Below are positions 36,501-45,219 of a DNA stretch of 64,000 bases, piece by piece (the first letter of the stretch is position 1; every line of letters begins with the position of its first letter). A program made the translations under genes and the position numbers. The stretch is taken from positions 35,712,001 to 35,776,000 of the forward strand of contig CM060731.1 of NCBI GenBank assembly GCA_030704615.1. Direction: 5' to 3'. The notes below the pieces were generated by a model. The model ran no database searches. It had not been told where the DNA came from and saw only the letters and a program-made list of their open reading frames with translations. Origin of the DNA: Takakia lepidozioides. Its lineage: Eukaryota > Streptophyta > Takakiopsida > Takakiales > Takakiaceae.

Positions 36501-36708
36501 GGCCAACTCAATACGGATCTCTTGACCCTTCAGTGCTCCCAAGTCCTTCAAACTGAAGGCAAAGCAATTCCTATAAGCCCTCAGGAACCGCCGTATACGT
36601 CGTCTCTCTCCTCCGGTGACAATGGGTCCAATGTCAGGCTCCCAATTGTCCTCCGTAACTGCAACCTTAAGTCCAGTGGGCTTAGAGGTAGAGGACGCGT
36701 CCCGTGGT
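33576..36708 (-). CDS. Pol: reverse transcriptase, RNase H, integrase and C-terminal PHD finger
   Basis: Open for about 1044 codons. The first Met is at 36551, but homologous sequence (NWEPDIGPIV, then YRNCFAFSLKDLGALKG) extends upstream to an in-frame TAG at 36709-36711, so it is part of a polyprotein. Counting from Met 36551: RT with YIDD at 181-184 and the FGLKNAPAEFQ block; RNase H with D330, E371 and D397; integrase HHCC zinc finger around 579-617 and catalytic D646, D706 and E741; a C-terminal beta-rich stretch to about 925; then a PHD finger C4HC3 at 945-988 (CMLCG, CDRCSRGWHMGC, WLCPHC). Gypsy chromoviruses usually carry a chromodomain at this position. A PHD finger could likewise read histone tails and guide insertion (inference). 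All catalytic residues are intact. Confidence 0.93.
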
Positions 36709-36959
36709 TGCTATGCTGCAACCTCTTGAGCAGTACCCCCTTCCTGCTCAGTCAATGACAAGGCCTCATCCTGCCCCATCATCTCATCATTGAGAACCTC
36801 CTCATCCCGAGAAGAATCCCCAACCTCATCCATCACAGCTGCCTTCGCTGCCAACTCCCTCTGAACCTCGAGCACCTCCCACATGTGCCATGGATGTCTA
36901 CACCTCGTGGTCCTCACCGGCTCGCCCCCACTCGCTGCCTGTACCGTCTCGGTAGGCAA
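36709..36959 (-). pseudogene. Acidic linker between methyltransferase and RT, closed by TAG
   Basis: Same frame as Pol. Encodes an acidic stretch (DEVGDSSRDEEVLNDEMMGQ) and ends at TAG 36709-36711, after which Pol continues in frame. A CAG-to-TAG change, or a read-through stop, would explain it. No known domain. Confidence 0.6.
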
Positions 36960-38354
36960 GAGATTGTCAAGGGAAGTGCACTCCGCACTCTACGTTGCTC
37001 AGCCATAGCCAAGCTGACAATCCAGGTCAAGCAATTGAGATCCATTGCTTGCCCCAACACCTGACGACGTGATGCCTCAGAAAGAGAAGGCACCGCCGTG
37101 GTCCCAGTGGAAAACCCCATAGCCCGCTCTCGCTCGTCGGCATTAGGCTCCACTAACTGCTGCAACTGAGCATCCCACATGAGGCCAGGTCCACCATCCC
37201 GAAAAGCATGGGATCCTGGGAAGCTGAGCAGTGTAGGTAATGCTGCTGTGGTTGACCCACCCTGTTGACCACTGCCAGGCGAACGGTCATCGTGTCTCAC
37301 ACGTTGAGACTGCCTTCCTGTGTCCAAAATGCCATCCACGGTGAGGTGTGCTGGCCGCTGCACCCCATCAAATGCACGCTTGAGCAGTGCGGGTGCATCA
37401 AGTTAGTCCACCATAGTCGTGGACGATGAGCCCGTGACCCCACTGCAGCTGCATCCAGCAACACTGCTGACCCAAGCCACGACCGGACTTGATGCACACT
37501 GGCCATCACCCTGGCCCGAGAATCACCCATCAGTGGTACATTCTCAAGATGTATGCTGGAGATACAGCTTGATGAAGCTGCAAGCAGCGCAAAATCCGCA
37601 CCATCTCCCAAAACAGACCCGTCCTCGAGTCTCGCAATCCATTGCCATGCCCGGCTGATGAATGCCTTTGGCAGGGCCAACCTGCCACTACCAGATCAAT
37701 GGAGCCAACCCGCTCCAAATCCTGCGCCCCCAGCAACGCAATGTCTGCTGGCAAGGCCTGCTGATATCCACGAACTGCAGACACCGGCAACAACTCAGGG
37801 TGCTGCTGCGCCATCTGAGCAACATGGCGCAGTGAGACGCGTCGTGCAGTCTCATCCCTCTCCACATACAGGTAACGTCGAACTCGTACACCTGCCTGCA
37901 GCACTGCAGCCAATCCAGTGCTGATCCCGCCAAATAAGTCCAGAAGGCATATGCCTTCATCCGGCCGCTGCCACACAAGAAGTGTGGTGTCCAATGGCAA
38001 CAACTGAGGTGGCCCTGGTACAATCACCGCACTCTCCTCCTCTCCTGACGGTACAAAAGCTTCTACCCAAGCTTGTTGCACCCGTCCATCAGCAGCGTGC
38101 TGCAAATCCTTGCTCGTACCCCACAACGGAGTGTGAGCAACCATGGCAGGCAACTCCGCCGTACCATGCATGTCATCCTGCTCTGCTGGAGGTGGCACAT
38201 CCTCTGCATGGGCATTGCCTTCCAGCAACTCTCCAGGCCAACTAACTTCAGCTGTGAAGGCGGCTGTGTTGGCATCTTGCCCCGCTGGGCAGCTGCAATA
38301 CCCCCAATGAATGTCACATGGAGCTGTGCACGGCGACCATCCCCTGACTGCCAT
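36914..38354 (-). pseudogene. Cytosine-5 DNA methyltransferase domain (DNMT3-like motif order), in three frames
   Basis: Such domains transfer a methyl group from S-adenosylmethionine to cytosine. Piece 1 (38354-37530) has motif I, DLFGGISTG (about 37940), an YLYVERD block (motif II) and the catalytic-loop motif IV, AGWPCQ (about 37676). Piece 2 (frame change near 37550) has motif VI, ENVPLMGD, and motif VIII, RAHRPRLWW. Piece 3 (from about 37363) has VRHDDRSPGS, then the C-terminal motifs ERERAMGFSTG and SRRQVLGQAMDLN. The order I-IV-VI-VIII-IX-X is unpermuted, which excludes DRM. FGGISTG, AHRPRLWW and the C-terminal block resemble DNMT3 more than DNMT1/CMT. The catalytic PC is present. It sits between protease and RT, so it was presumably made as part of the polyprotein. 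The frame changes break this copy. Confidence 0.85.
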
Positions 38355-39343
38355 CCAGGCCTGTAGGATGCTGACTCCTCCCAGAAATCCAGGGTGAAGC
38401 CCATGGGGTATAACACTGCCCCACCAACGAGGACATCGTAAGAGACCGCGTCTGTCACAATGGCCTTGGCTCGCATCACTGAGCCATCTACAGGATGATC
38501 CGGCTGCAGTCTAATAGCCAACTGATGCCGTGTCATGCCGCGAGCCTGCTCTGATCCTCCCAGAGATGTCTGTATCTGGAAAGGACAAGGCTCCATATCC
38601 GCCTCCATGAGGCCCAAACCTGCAATAGCAGCTCTGCCCAACATCAGTGGCTGAGCTCCTGAGTCCAACAAGACCCGCAGTGGCCGGTACTTCTTGCTTG
38701 CCGGTCCACTCAAAGTGAAAATGCCTCCCTGGTTGTCTAACAAGACAACTCCAGGTGTCACCATGGCGCGCTCAAAGGCTGGCCTAGCTGGCAGCTCCGT
38801 CATGGCAGCTGCAGCTTGCCAGGGCGCTGCCGTGGCAGTCTTGACCCTCAAATCCGAGGATCCCTCTGCCACTACACCTTCCACTAACTCCGCAGAAGAT
38901 GAAGTGACCTCTCCACTCTCGCAGAGTGTTGCTGCTAGTCTGAACACTGCAGCTGGTCTCACTTCCGGCGTCGCAATCATGGTCGCCGAGAACAGTGGGG
39001 CTTGACACATAGAGGTGGCTGCCCCCAATAACACACCGGCTGCACTAGCCTTGGTAGCAAGTGTCAGTGCTGCACGTGTAGCTCTCCCCAATGGCATAGT
39101 AACCTCCGCCTCGGTAACAGTCGGGCGAGAACTAGGTGCCATGGATGGCGTTGACACTGTCTCCGCCAAGGTGAATGACTGAGGCAGCCTTGCCTGACGG
39201 CTTGCCTCCCCACGTTGTGGATCCAACTCCACCTCTGCACCTCGTGGCTCAGGAACTCGTGTTGCTCCTCGAGTCACGGCTGCAGCAGACTCCACCTGCT
39301 CTAATGGTAGTGCTGCTCCGCACATGAATCCCATGCCGCCCAT
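38063..39343 (-). CDS. Retroviral-type aspartic protease region
   Basis: A 426-codon frame overlapping the Gag end by about 40 bp in the -1 direction. The first 200 residues are Ala/Thr-rich without a known domain. The protease core begins at about residue 200, with the active-site triad in LRVLLDSGAQPLMLG (DSG 227-229), then GLGLMEADM and a YDVLVGGAVLYPMGF block like the second half of retropepsins. After about residue 350 the frame leaves the homologous path, which continues in the methyltransferase frame near 38260. It would cut the polyprotein into Gag, enzymes and the methyltransferase. Confidence 0.8.
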   Translation of the reverse strand: MGGMGFMCGAALPLEQVESAAAVTRGATRVPEPRGAEVELDPQRGEASRQARLPQSFTLAETVSTPSMAPSSRPTVTEAEVTMPLGRATRAALTLATKASAAGVLLGAATSMCQAPLFSATMIATPEVRPAAVFRLAATLCESGEVTSSSAELVEGVVAEGSSDLRVKTATAAPWQAAAAMTELPARPAFERAMVTPGVVLLDNQGGIFTLSGPASKKYRPLRVLLDSGAQPLMLGRAAIAGLGLMEADMEPCPFQIQTSLGGSEQARGMTRHQLAIRLQPDHPVDGSVMRAKAIVTDAVSYDVLVGGAVLYPMGFTLDFWEESASYRPGWQSGDGRRAQLHVTFIGGIAAAQRGKMPTQPPSQLKLVGLESCWKAMPMQRMCHLQQSRMTCMVRRSCLPWLLTLRCGVRARICSTLLMDGCNKLG

Positions 39344-40902
39344 ATCTCCTCCCTCAGGAGCAGGAGGGGGCCATCCCGCCTGGGAGCCGGTACCGCCTGA
39401 GCTATAGCCATGGCAGCGAGCCTCTGCTCTAGCTGCTGAAGCCGATTGGCCATGCCTTGGTCAACACCCTGACCTCCGCGTCCTTGGCCATGTGGAGGTT
39501 GCCCTTGGCCTGCACCTCGTGCCCGACCACCTCGTCCTCTTTGGGCTGGTCCACCTCGCCCCCGGCCACCATTGTTCCCTTGGAACTGGCCTGGGCGCAA
39601 CTCAGGATGCAAGTCATAACACTGGGCATCTCCATGCCCATACTTGCCACAATGCCCACACTGCAACTGTGCAGGCTGTGCTTGTGCCGGCCTTCTGCCA
39701 CTCTCTGGGCAATCTCTCTTGACATGGGGTCCTCCACATGTCCAACATATCACCCCTGGTTGCTGTTGGCCTGCAAAAGATGCCACGGGCCTCTGCACCT
39801 GAGGTCCCCTGTAAGCTCCATGGAACTTGGGCTGGGCAACCTTGCCCCCCTGACCACGCTGTTGGGCAGTCCCTTGTGCTTGTGGGCTGACAGCTGTGCC
39901 CCGTACAGGCATGTCCTTACCAAATCCAATTGTAACAACTCGCTCCTCCACCATGTTGAGCTCAATCCGCTCAGCCAGCAGAAACACATCTGCTAATGTG
40001 GGTTGGGCTGCTTGTAACAGGGTTGCATCTCGCACCCTTCTCTTGAGCTCCTTGTCCAGAATTCCATACCAAAACTGGATTGCCTGAGCTTCAGTAACCC
40101 CTTGGGTCACACTTATCAAGCGCCTCATACGAGTGTACGCCTCTCGCAGGCTCTCACTGGGTTTGCGCTGGAAGTCTTGCAAACTTCGCAGCTTCTCTGT
40201 CCGTACACCTTGGTAGTTCCTCCGCAACTCCTGGAAGAACTCCACCACCGGGTTGAATCTAGGCACATGTGTTGTAGTTGTGGCAGGAGGAGTAGTAGCA
40301 CCTTTTGAACTGGTACCACCTGCAGAAGTACCAGCACTACCTGCTCCACTACTAGTGCTGGCAGTGGGAGCTATTGGTACTGATGCAACTACTGGTCGCG
40401 TCGTGCCTCGAGTAATGGAGACGTAGTCAGGTGACCAATACATCCTCCACTCCTCAATCTCTGCTTCATGTCCTCGCCTGAACTCGTGGTAATCGTCCAT
40501 AGGCGGGCCTTCCAAATGCTGGAACAGTCCCTTCCACACCATGAATGGGGTGAATAGCTGTGGATTGCGCATCTGCTGCAAATCACACCAGCTGTCGAAC
40601 TCCTGGATAAAGTCATCCAACTCGATTGTGCCCACAGCTCCAGAGTACCTACGAGGCCCCTTGGTAGCTCCATACATCTCCTCCATGTCGTCCCACAACA
40701 ATGGCGAATGAAAGTGCACACCTGTTGATGAAGCCTCCGAGTCTGTGTCTGACTCTACAGTAATTGAGGGTGGCGGTGAAGGTGGTCTGAACCGAATACC
40801 TCGTCTTGTGAACCCACTCTCACTGTTACTACCTGTAGCCGTACTCCCCTCACCACCCTTGGGTAACTCCGTAATGACACTCACAATGTGCACCTCCTCC
40901 AC
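39301..40902 (-). CDS. Gag with two zinc knuckles
   Basis: 533 residues, open throughout. Residues about 215-320 form the retrotransposon gag core (FFQELRRNYQGV, SLREAYTRMRRLI, FWYGILDKELKRRV). The nucleocapsid part has two knuckles. The first, at 386-398, is CX2CX3HX4C (CWTCGGPHVKRDC), one residue shorter than the standard. The second, at 415-428, is standard CX2CX4HX4C (CGHCGKYGHGDAQC). A Gly/Arg-rich RGG-like stretch follows, typical of RNA binding. Met 40902 is the first Met of the frame. Gag would assemble the cytoplasmic particle in which reverse transcription occurs. Confidence 0.92.
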   Translation of the reverse strand: MEEVHIVSVITELPKGGEGSTATGSNSESGFTRRGIRFRPPSPPPSITVESDTDSEASSTGVHFHSPLLWDDMEEMYGATKGPRRYSGAVGTIELDDFIQEFDSWCDLQQMRNPQLFTPFMVWKGLFQHLEGPPMDDYHEFRRGHEAEIEEWRMYWSPDYVSITRGTTRPVVASVPIAPTASTSSGAGSAGTSAGGTSSKGATTPPATTTTHVPRFNPVVEFFQELRRNYQGVRTEKLRSLQDFQRKPSESLREAYTRMRRLISVTQGVTEAQAIQFWYGILDKELKRRVRDATLLQAAQPTLADVFLLAERIELNMVEERVVTIGFGKDMPVRGTAVSPQAQGTAQQRGQGGKVAQPKFHGAYRGPQVQRPVASFAGQQQPGVICWTCGGPHVKRDCPESGRRPAQAQPAQLQCGHCGKYGHGDAQCYDLHPELRPGQFQGNNGGRGRGGPAQRGRGGRARGAGQGQPPHGQGRGGQGVDQGMANRLQQLEQRLAAMAIAQAVPAPRRDGPLLLLREEIWAAWDSCAEQHYH

Positions 40903-43900
40903 GTGACACTATAAGGCTCTAGTACTAATCTAATAGTGACACGGGTGGGCACCTGTTGCAGTTTAAGGGTCATATCCCAATGGCTCAGGGCACCTGCACC
41001 TGCATCCACCGCAAGAACTCCTATGGTTGGCTGGTCATCAACCCAGCCTCACCATAGAAGAAACACTGGTGGTCTTGCTGGTCATCACTCCAGCCTCACC
41101 ACCGACAGCATACTCTAGGATTGACCGGTGATCAAATCCGGCCTAATCCCTATGAAAGCAAGCGCCCACACAAAACCAACATGGCGCACAGTCAAGCATG
41201 CAGGTGTTGGGGGGGATCCAAACACAAGAAATCAAAGCATCAACACCCCCACACCAAAATCCAGCAGCAACGCTGATCCTGCAGAATATCCCAGCCCAAA
41301 ACCCCGGACTGACTGGCCTCCACCAAGAGAGGCTTTGGCAACTACAAGTACAAGGTAATGAAAATAGTACAGAGATGGAGGGGAAGAATAGAAGCCCGCC
41401 CAAGCAAGATCTAATCCTGATCTATGCTATCAACTTCCAGACTTCTCTCAAAGTGTCTCGCTCTGCTTGATGGTAAGGTGTAGGAGGTATATCTATGTCC
41501 AGAAACCTGCCACTAACCTTGTCCCAAGCTACAGTAGCTCGCTCTAACCAACCCTCCTCCTCTTTCTGCCAGGTAGAGACAAAGCAACACTCTGCTATCT
41601 CCCGCTCACTGAACACTAAAGAAAACAAAGGTAGGGTCTGATAGTCTCTCAACTCGAAAGCTTTGAGATGATTGCGGGTGTCTTCATTGCGAATGACTGC
41701 ATCGCCTTCAAACAAAACAAACTTGTCCTCGCTAATGAACCCCCGCTCGTGGTTGCCTTGTGCAGAGCGTGTCCGACTGCAACACTGTCTAATTGCACAA
41801 ACTTGTGCAGCTCCTGCTCCTCTGCTCCAGTACACCACGGCCTTGTGGCTGAACACCTTGGTCCCCGGGGCTGTCTTTGGCTGTGTTCCAAGCCTAGCTT
41901 TCACCCACTTTGGTATTTCACCTACAGCTGCAGAACTGCTGGCTCCAACAGAGTTCTGACTGTCCAAGGCGATATTGAGGCCCTCAATGCCAACTACAGC
42001 AGTCTGTTGTCTACTGCTAATGCCTGACTCCCAGTATGCAATCAACTCGTCCAACTGTTCTCCACTCAAATCAGTCTGAGTTCCTTGGGAAACATAAATC
42101 GTGTCCCCTTGTGTGCACGGACTAAGAGAAGAGACCTGCCCTTCAATTACGTCCTCATTTCCCCCAGCCATGCATGGAGTACATCCACCAATTTGTCTCT
42201 CATATAGACCAGCACAGGTTCTAGAGACAGGATTGTGGATCTTTCATGGCACACTCACACTCTAAAAATTCCATAGATTTTTAGCAGAGTCCCCAAAGCA
42301 GAAACCAGGTTTAGATAGGTAGATTTCCCCTTTCTGCAGCTATCCCCCCAAAAACTGGGTCAACCAGAGTCCATTTGACAAAGATATGATGAATTTGGCT
42401 CCAAATCATTCAAATTAGATTAAAAAAGGTTTTTTTTTAAAAAAAAAAAAGGTTTTCAAGTTTAACAATTTAAAGTTACCCAAAATGTCTGGTAACTGGT
42501 TCCCGGTTCCCTAAGTTCTATATGGCATCCTAGGTTCCCTGGCCACGTGCCTGCTGTTCCCCTCCATTTCATTTGAGTTCAACAGCTCACCATGCTTTGG
42601 AATCCCAACCGTCTTCTACCACAAATCATGGTGACGATGGAGGTCGTGGAGCTCATTTCCCCTTAGCAACACTTCACCTTGGCACCCTCACAAGTTTCAT
42701 TGAAGTAAAGTTGGCAAGCCAGTTCCTGCAAAGCCTGCCCCACACACCAGCTTAGCAGTGTCCAAATTGAGTGATCCCCAGCTGGGACCTTTCTTCAAGC
42801 CTGTCGGCTATGTGGAAACCCAGCTGCAGTGCACGGAAGTACGAGTGCCTCGACCACTCGGCAATGTGCCTGGCTTTGTGGCAGATCTGTCCTCTGATCC
42901 TTGCTTACTAGCAGGGGCTCTCAAAACCCAAAAGAACTGTTGTCCACTGGCTTCGAGTCCGAGAGCTAGCTGATCAATCTGTGTGGCAGTGAGTAGGGCT
43001 ACGGTTCCAAAGGCAATATAGAGAACCGATCACGGAGGATGGCTGTTTAACCATTCTAAGCACCTTGCCAGCTGCAAGGGAAAAACCCCAACTTTCCTCC
43101 TTCCCTACCCTGCTTAGAAAGAGCAACCTAAGCTGCTGACAGTAAGAGCCTCTTTCCGAGGAGAAACCAAGACTCTTACGTCATTCAACCACTAGGGGTA
43201 CAATCCAGTTCACAATAACAGAGTCAGTAAATATCCTCCCTGACAGACTCCTTCACGTTCTACATAAAGCATATTGCCAAAGCTGCAGTCGCACCATTGT
43301 GAAGGATCTTTAAAGAACTCCAGTCAGCGCTGTTCCATGCTCCAGTGCTGACCTACATGCCAGATATTCAAAAGGGCCCCTTCTTCGACCAGATTACTAG
43401 GTGCTGGTCAAGCCAAAAGACAATTCACGGTGCATAGAATACCCGCACACAGAAACAGCGAAGTGTTATGACCTAGTCTTGTTGGGATCCCTGAAGGCTT
43501 CGTAGGAGGCGTAGCTACCACTTGGAAGGGACTCTGCACTTGGGCCTTGACAAGTAGGATCCCGCTTTCAACTCCATAACCCAGTCCTTAATCTGGTCAG
43601 CAAGCAAGCAGTTAGCAAGCAAGCATCACGCATCAGTGAAAACCATAATCTGCTGCTCCATTTGAGTACATCTCTCAACCCCTCTCTACAGTCCCCCAAC
43701 ATTACCAATCACATTCTGCTCGTCCGCTGCCTCCCCAGCACCACAAGATGTGGAAGGCTTGTTCTGCACCCTCGGTTCTTGATCCAAACAAAAACAACTG
43801 ATGAGCAAAGTGTTTCCATAAAAACAACGGAACAACAGATGGGAGAGATGGTGCATCCCTGCGCCCCGCCATCCAGCGCGCTCTGCTTCTCGTTCGACCT

Positions 43901-44470
43901 TCACTACTCACACCATACACGAGTGCGCAACGCCGAGACCCGTCGACAGCACGTCCGGAGACTCCGCACAGGGACAAACAGCAACACAGATGCAGGCAGA
44001 CAGTTCAGTGGTCACTGCAAGACCCCATCACCAAGGACTTGGGCCAACTTGACCAATTTCTACACTCATGCCAACCTGGTTCTTGACAAGCTACCGCTCC
44101 CGCCAAGTAAAACCATCAGCGCTACAGGTCACGGTGAATCCAGCAATATGCCTGCAAGCCAGAATGGGCTACAAGCCAATGGCCCTTCTTGAGCTGCAAC
44201 ACAACGGACCACACAAGTTGGGCACGACTGGCCTACTGGGTGCTCAGCCTGCCCCAGCGCTCAGGCAGCAGGCTACTAGGGCCCCCGCGCGCACCCGCCA
44301 CCACAAAACAGGGATAACTACACCCTGATCACCACCAACGCCCATGTGTAAACAACAAGCGCAAACCCATGGCAACAGCAGGACTAGATGGGCTCCTGCC
44401 CCAAGGTATATATTATAATAGTGTTAAAAAAAAAACATTGTATCTAGCTTAGCACTAGAAAACTAGATAG
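40903..44470 (-). other. Long leader between 5' LTR and Gag
   Basis: About 3.6 kb, much longer than usual. Next to Gag there are two to three copies of a GCTGGTCATCA..CCAGCCTCACC unit (41030-41105, + strand reading) and a near-palindrome CGTGACACTAT / ATAGTGACACG (about 40901-40943). Around 43300-43380 the + strand reads KELQSALFHAPVLTYMPDI, possibly a relic of another gypsy RNase H region. The rest is unassigned. Confidence 0.55.
41422..42171 (-). CDS. Extra ORF in the retrotransposon leader, unknown function
   Basis: 249 codons, sense to Gag and upstream of it, starting MAGGNEDVIEG. I do not recognise a family. Visible features: an acidic Ser/Thr-rich first third, a middle with several Cys (VCAIRQCCSRTR), and a Trp-rich C-terminal part (WQKEEEGWLERATVAWDKV). 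It may be a captured host gene, an extra element protein, or a chance frame. The sense orientation and length favour a real or recently real ORF. Confidence 0.45.
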   Translation of the reverse strand: MAGGNEDVIEGQVSSLSPCTQGDTIYVSQGTQTDLSGEQLDELIAYWESGISSRQQTAVVGIEGLNIALDSQNSVGASSSAAVGEIPKWVKARLGTQPKTAPGTKVFSHKAVVYWSRGAGAAQVCAIRQCCSRTRSAQGNHERGFISEDKFVLFEGDAVIRNEDTRNHLKAFELRDYQTLPLFSLVFSEREIAECCFVSTWQKEEEGWLERATVAWDKVSGRFLDIDIPPTPYHQAERDTLREVWKLIA

Positions 44471-44486
44471 GCTCATCTCTCTCGAG
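44471..44486 (-). promoter_or_regulatory. Self-priming primer-binding site
   Basis: The first 16 bases after the 5' LTR end (TTTATCA), read on the - strand, are CTCGAGAGAGATGAGC. They are the exact reverse complement of a site inside the LTR (44671-44686). No tRNA-complementary TGG box is present here. Tf1/sushi-type elements prime this way, using the 5' end of their own transcript. Confidence 0.7.
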
Positions 44487-44836
44487 TGATAAATAAGCAT
44501 AGAGACACTGTTGACACAAAACATATCAATCCATCGCTATCACTCTTTATAATAGAAGTCGAGCCAGGGGCACCCCAAGCTATGGGGACTCCACCCCACA
44601 ACAACCTACACTCCCATCATGAGTACACTCAGATCTAAACGCATGCAGGAGCTCGGTCGCGCAGGCTCAACTCGAGAGAGATGAGCTGCGCGACTGCCGC
44701 TCTCGTGAAGATAAGACGGACCAGGTGTCAAACTAAACTTGACACCTGATTTAACACTTGACCTAAATCCAAGTGTTAAATACAAATAACTAGTTTTATG
44801 CTAGCTGTTTTCACACTGTGCTTATTTAACTTGACA
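44487..44836 (-). repeat. 5' LTR of the retrotransposon (350-bp core)
   Basis: Matches 32879-33228 over exactly 350 bp with few differences. Lacks the 86-bp block that precedes the core in the 3' LTR. Contains two perfect inverted repeats: 44722-44731/44739-44748 (CAGGTGTCAA) and 44749-44760/44770-44781 (ATTTAACACTTG). Upstream of the presumed transcript start at 44686 (- strand) a TTATCTT about 28 bases away could serve as a TATA-like box. Confidence 0.85.
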
Positions 44837-44840
44837 AATT

Positions 44841-45110
44841 ATATATATATATATATTCCAAAACAGGGGACAAGCCCTCATATTTCATATGCGCTGGCGC
44901 ATACCAGACAACAATGTTTTTTTATTATTGTTTTTTAATTTGTTTTTCTCAAAACAGGGGACATTGGCCCTCATATTTTGTATGCGCCGGCACATACTAG
45001 ATAACAATTTTTTTTATTTAATTTATTTAATTTATATTTCCATAAAATAGGGACAGTGACCCTCATATCGTCATTTTTTTGCTTCCTCGGATATAGGGTT
45101 ATTATGCAGT
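44841..45110. repeat. Minisatellite with TATGCGCCGGCGCATAC core, right part
   Basis: Continues the array at 32501-32792 in the same orientation: (TA)n, ACAGGGGACA, CCTCATATTTCATATGCG, CCAGACAACAATG and T-rich spacers in two to three units. Confidence 0.8.
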
Positions 45111-45219
45111 AATCCGCGAAAATACGTCCCATTTCTTAATGTTTTGACGACCCATCCATGCTCATAATCATATGTAATTTATATTATGGGCTCACGATTT
45201 CCAGCTCACCGCTCACTGC

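Larger units (their letters stand above)
32793..44836 (-). mobile_element. Ty3/gypsy LTR retrotransposon with DNA methyltransferase and PHD finger, 12 kb
   Basis: Read on the - strand: partial 5' LTR (44487-44836), self-priming site, a 3.6-kb leader with an extra frame, Gag (40902-39301), aspartic protease (39343-38063), C5-methyltransferase (38354-36914), RT-RNase H-integrase-PHD (36708-33576), purine tract, 3' LTR. RT before integrase places it in Ty3/gypsy (Metaviridae). The flanking 4-bp AATT (32789-32792 and 44837-44840) is the likely target duplication. The two 350-bp LTR cores differ at only a few bases, so insertion is recent on the scale of this genome. Frame breaks between protease and RT suggest the copy is inactive, or that single bases were lost in sequencing. 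Confidence 0.92.

Noticed and set aside
34272-38366. Several + strand open frames over the retrotransposon
   Set aside because: They are antisense to Pol, the methyltransferase and the protease, which have clear catalytic motifs.
40925-40943. tRNA-Met-like primer site just upstream of Gag (TAGTACTAGAGCC on the - strand)
   Set aside because: Only 10 of 13 bases fit the initiator tRNA complement and no LTR ends there. The 16-nt self-complement at the real LTR edge is a better candidate.
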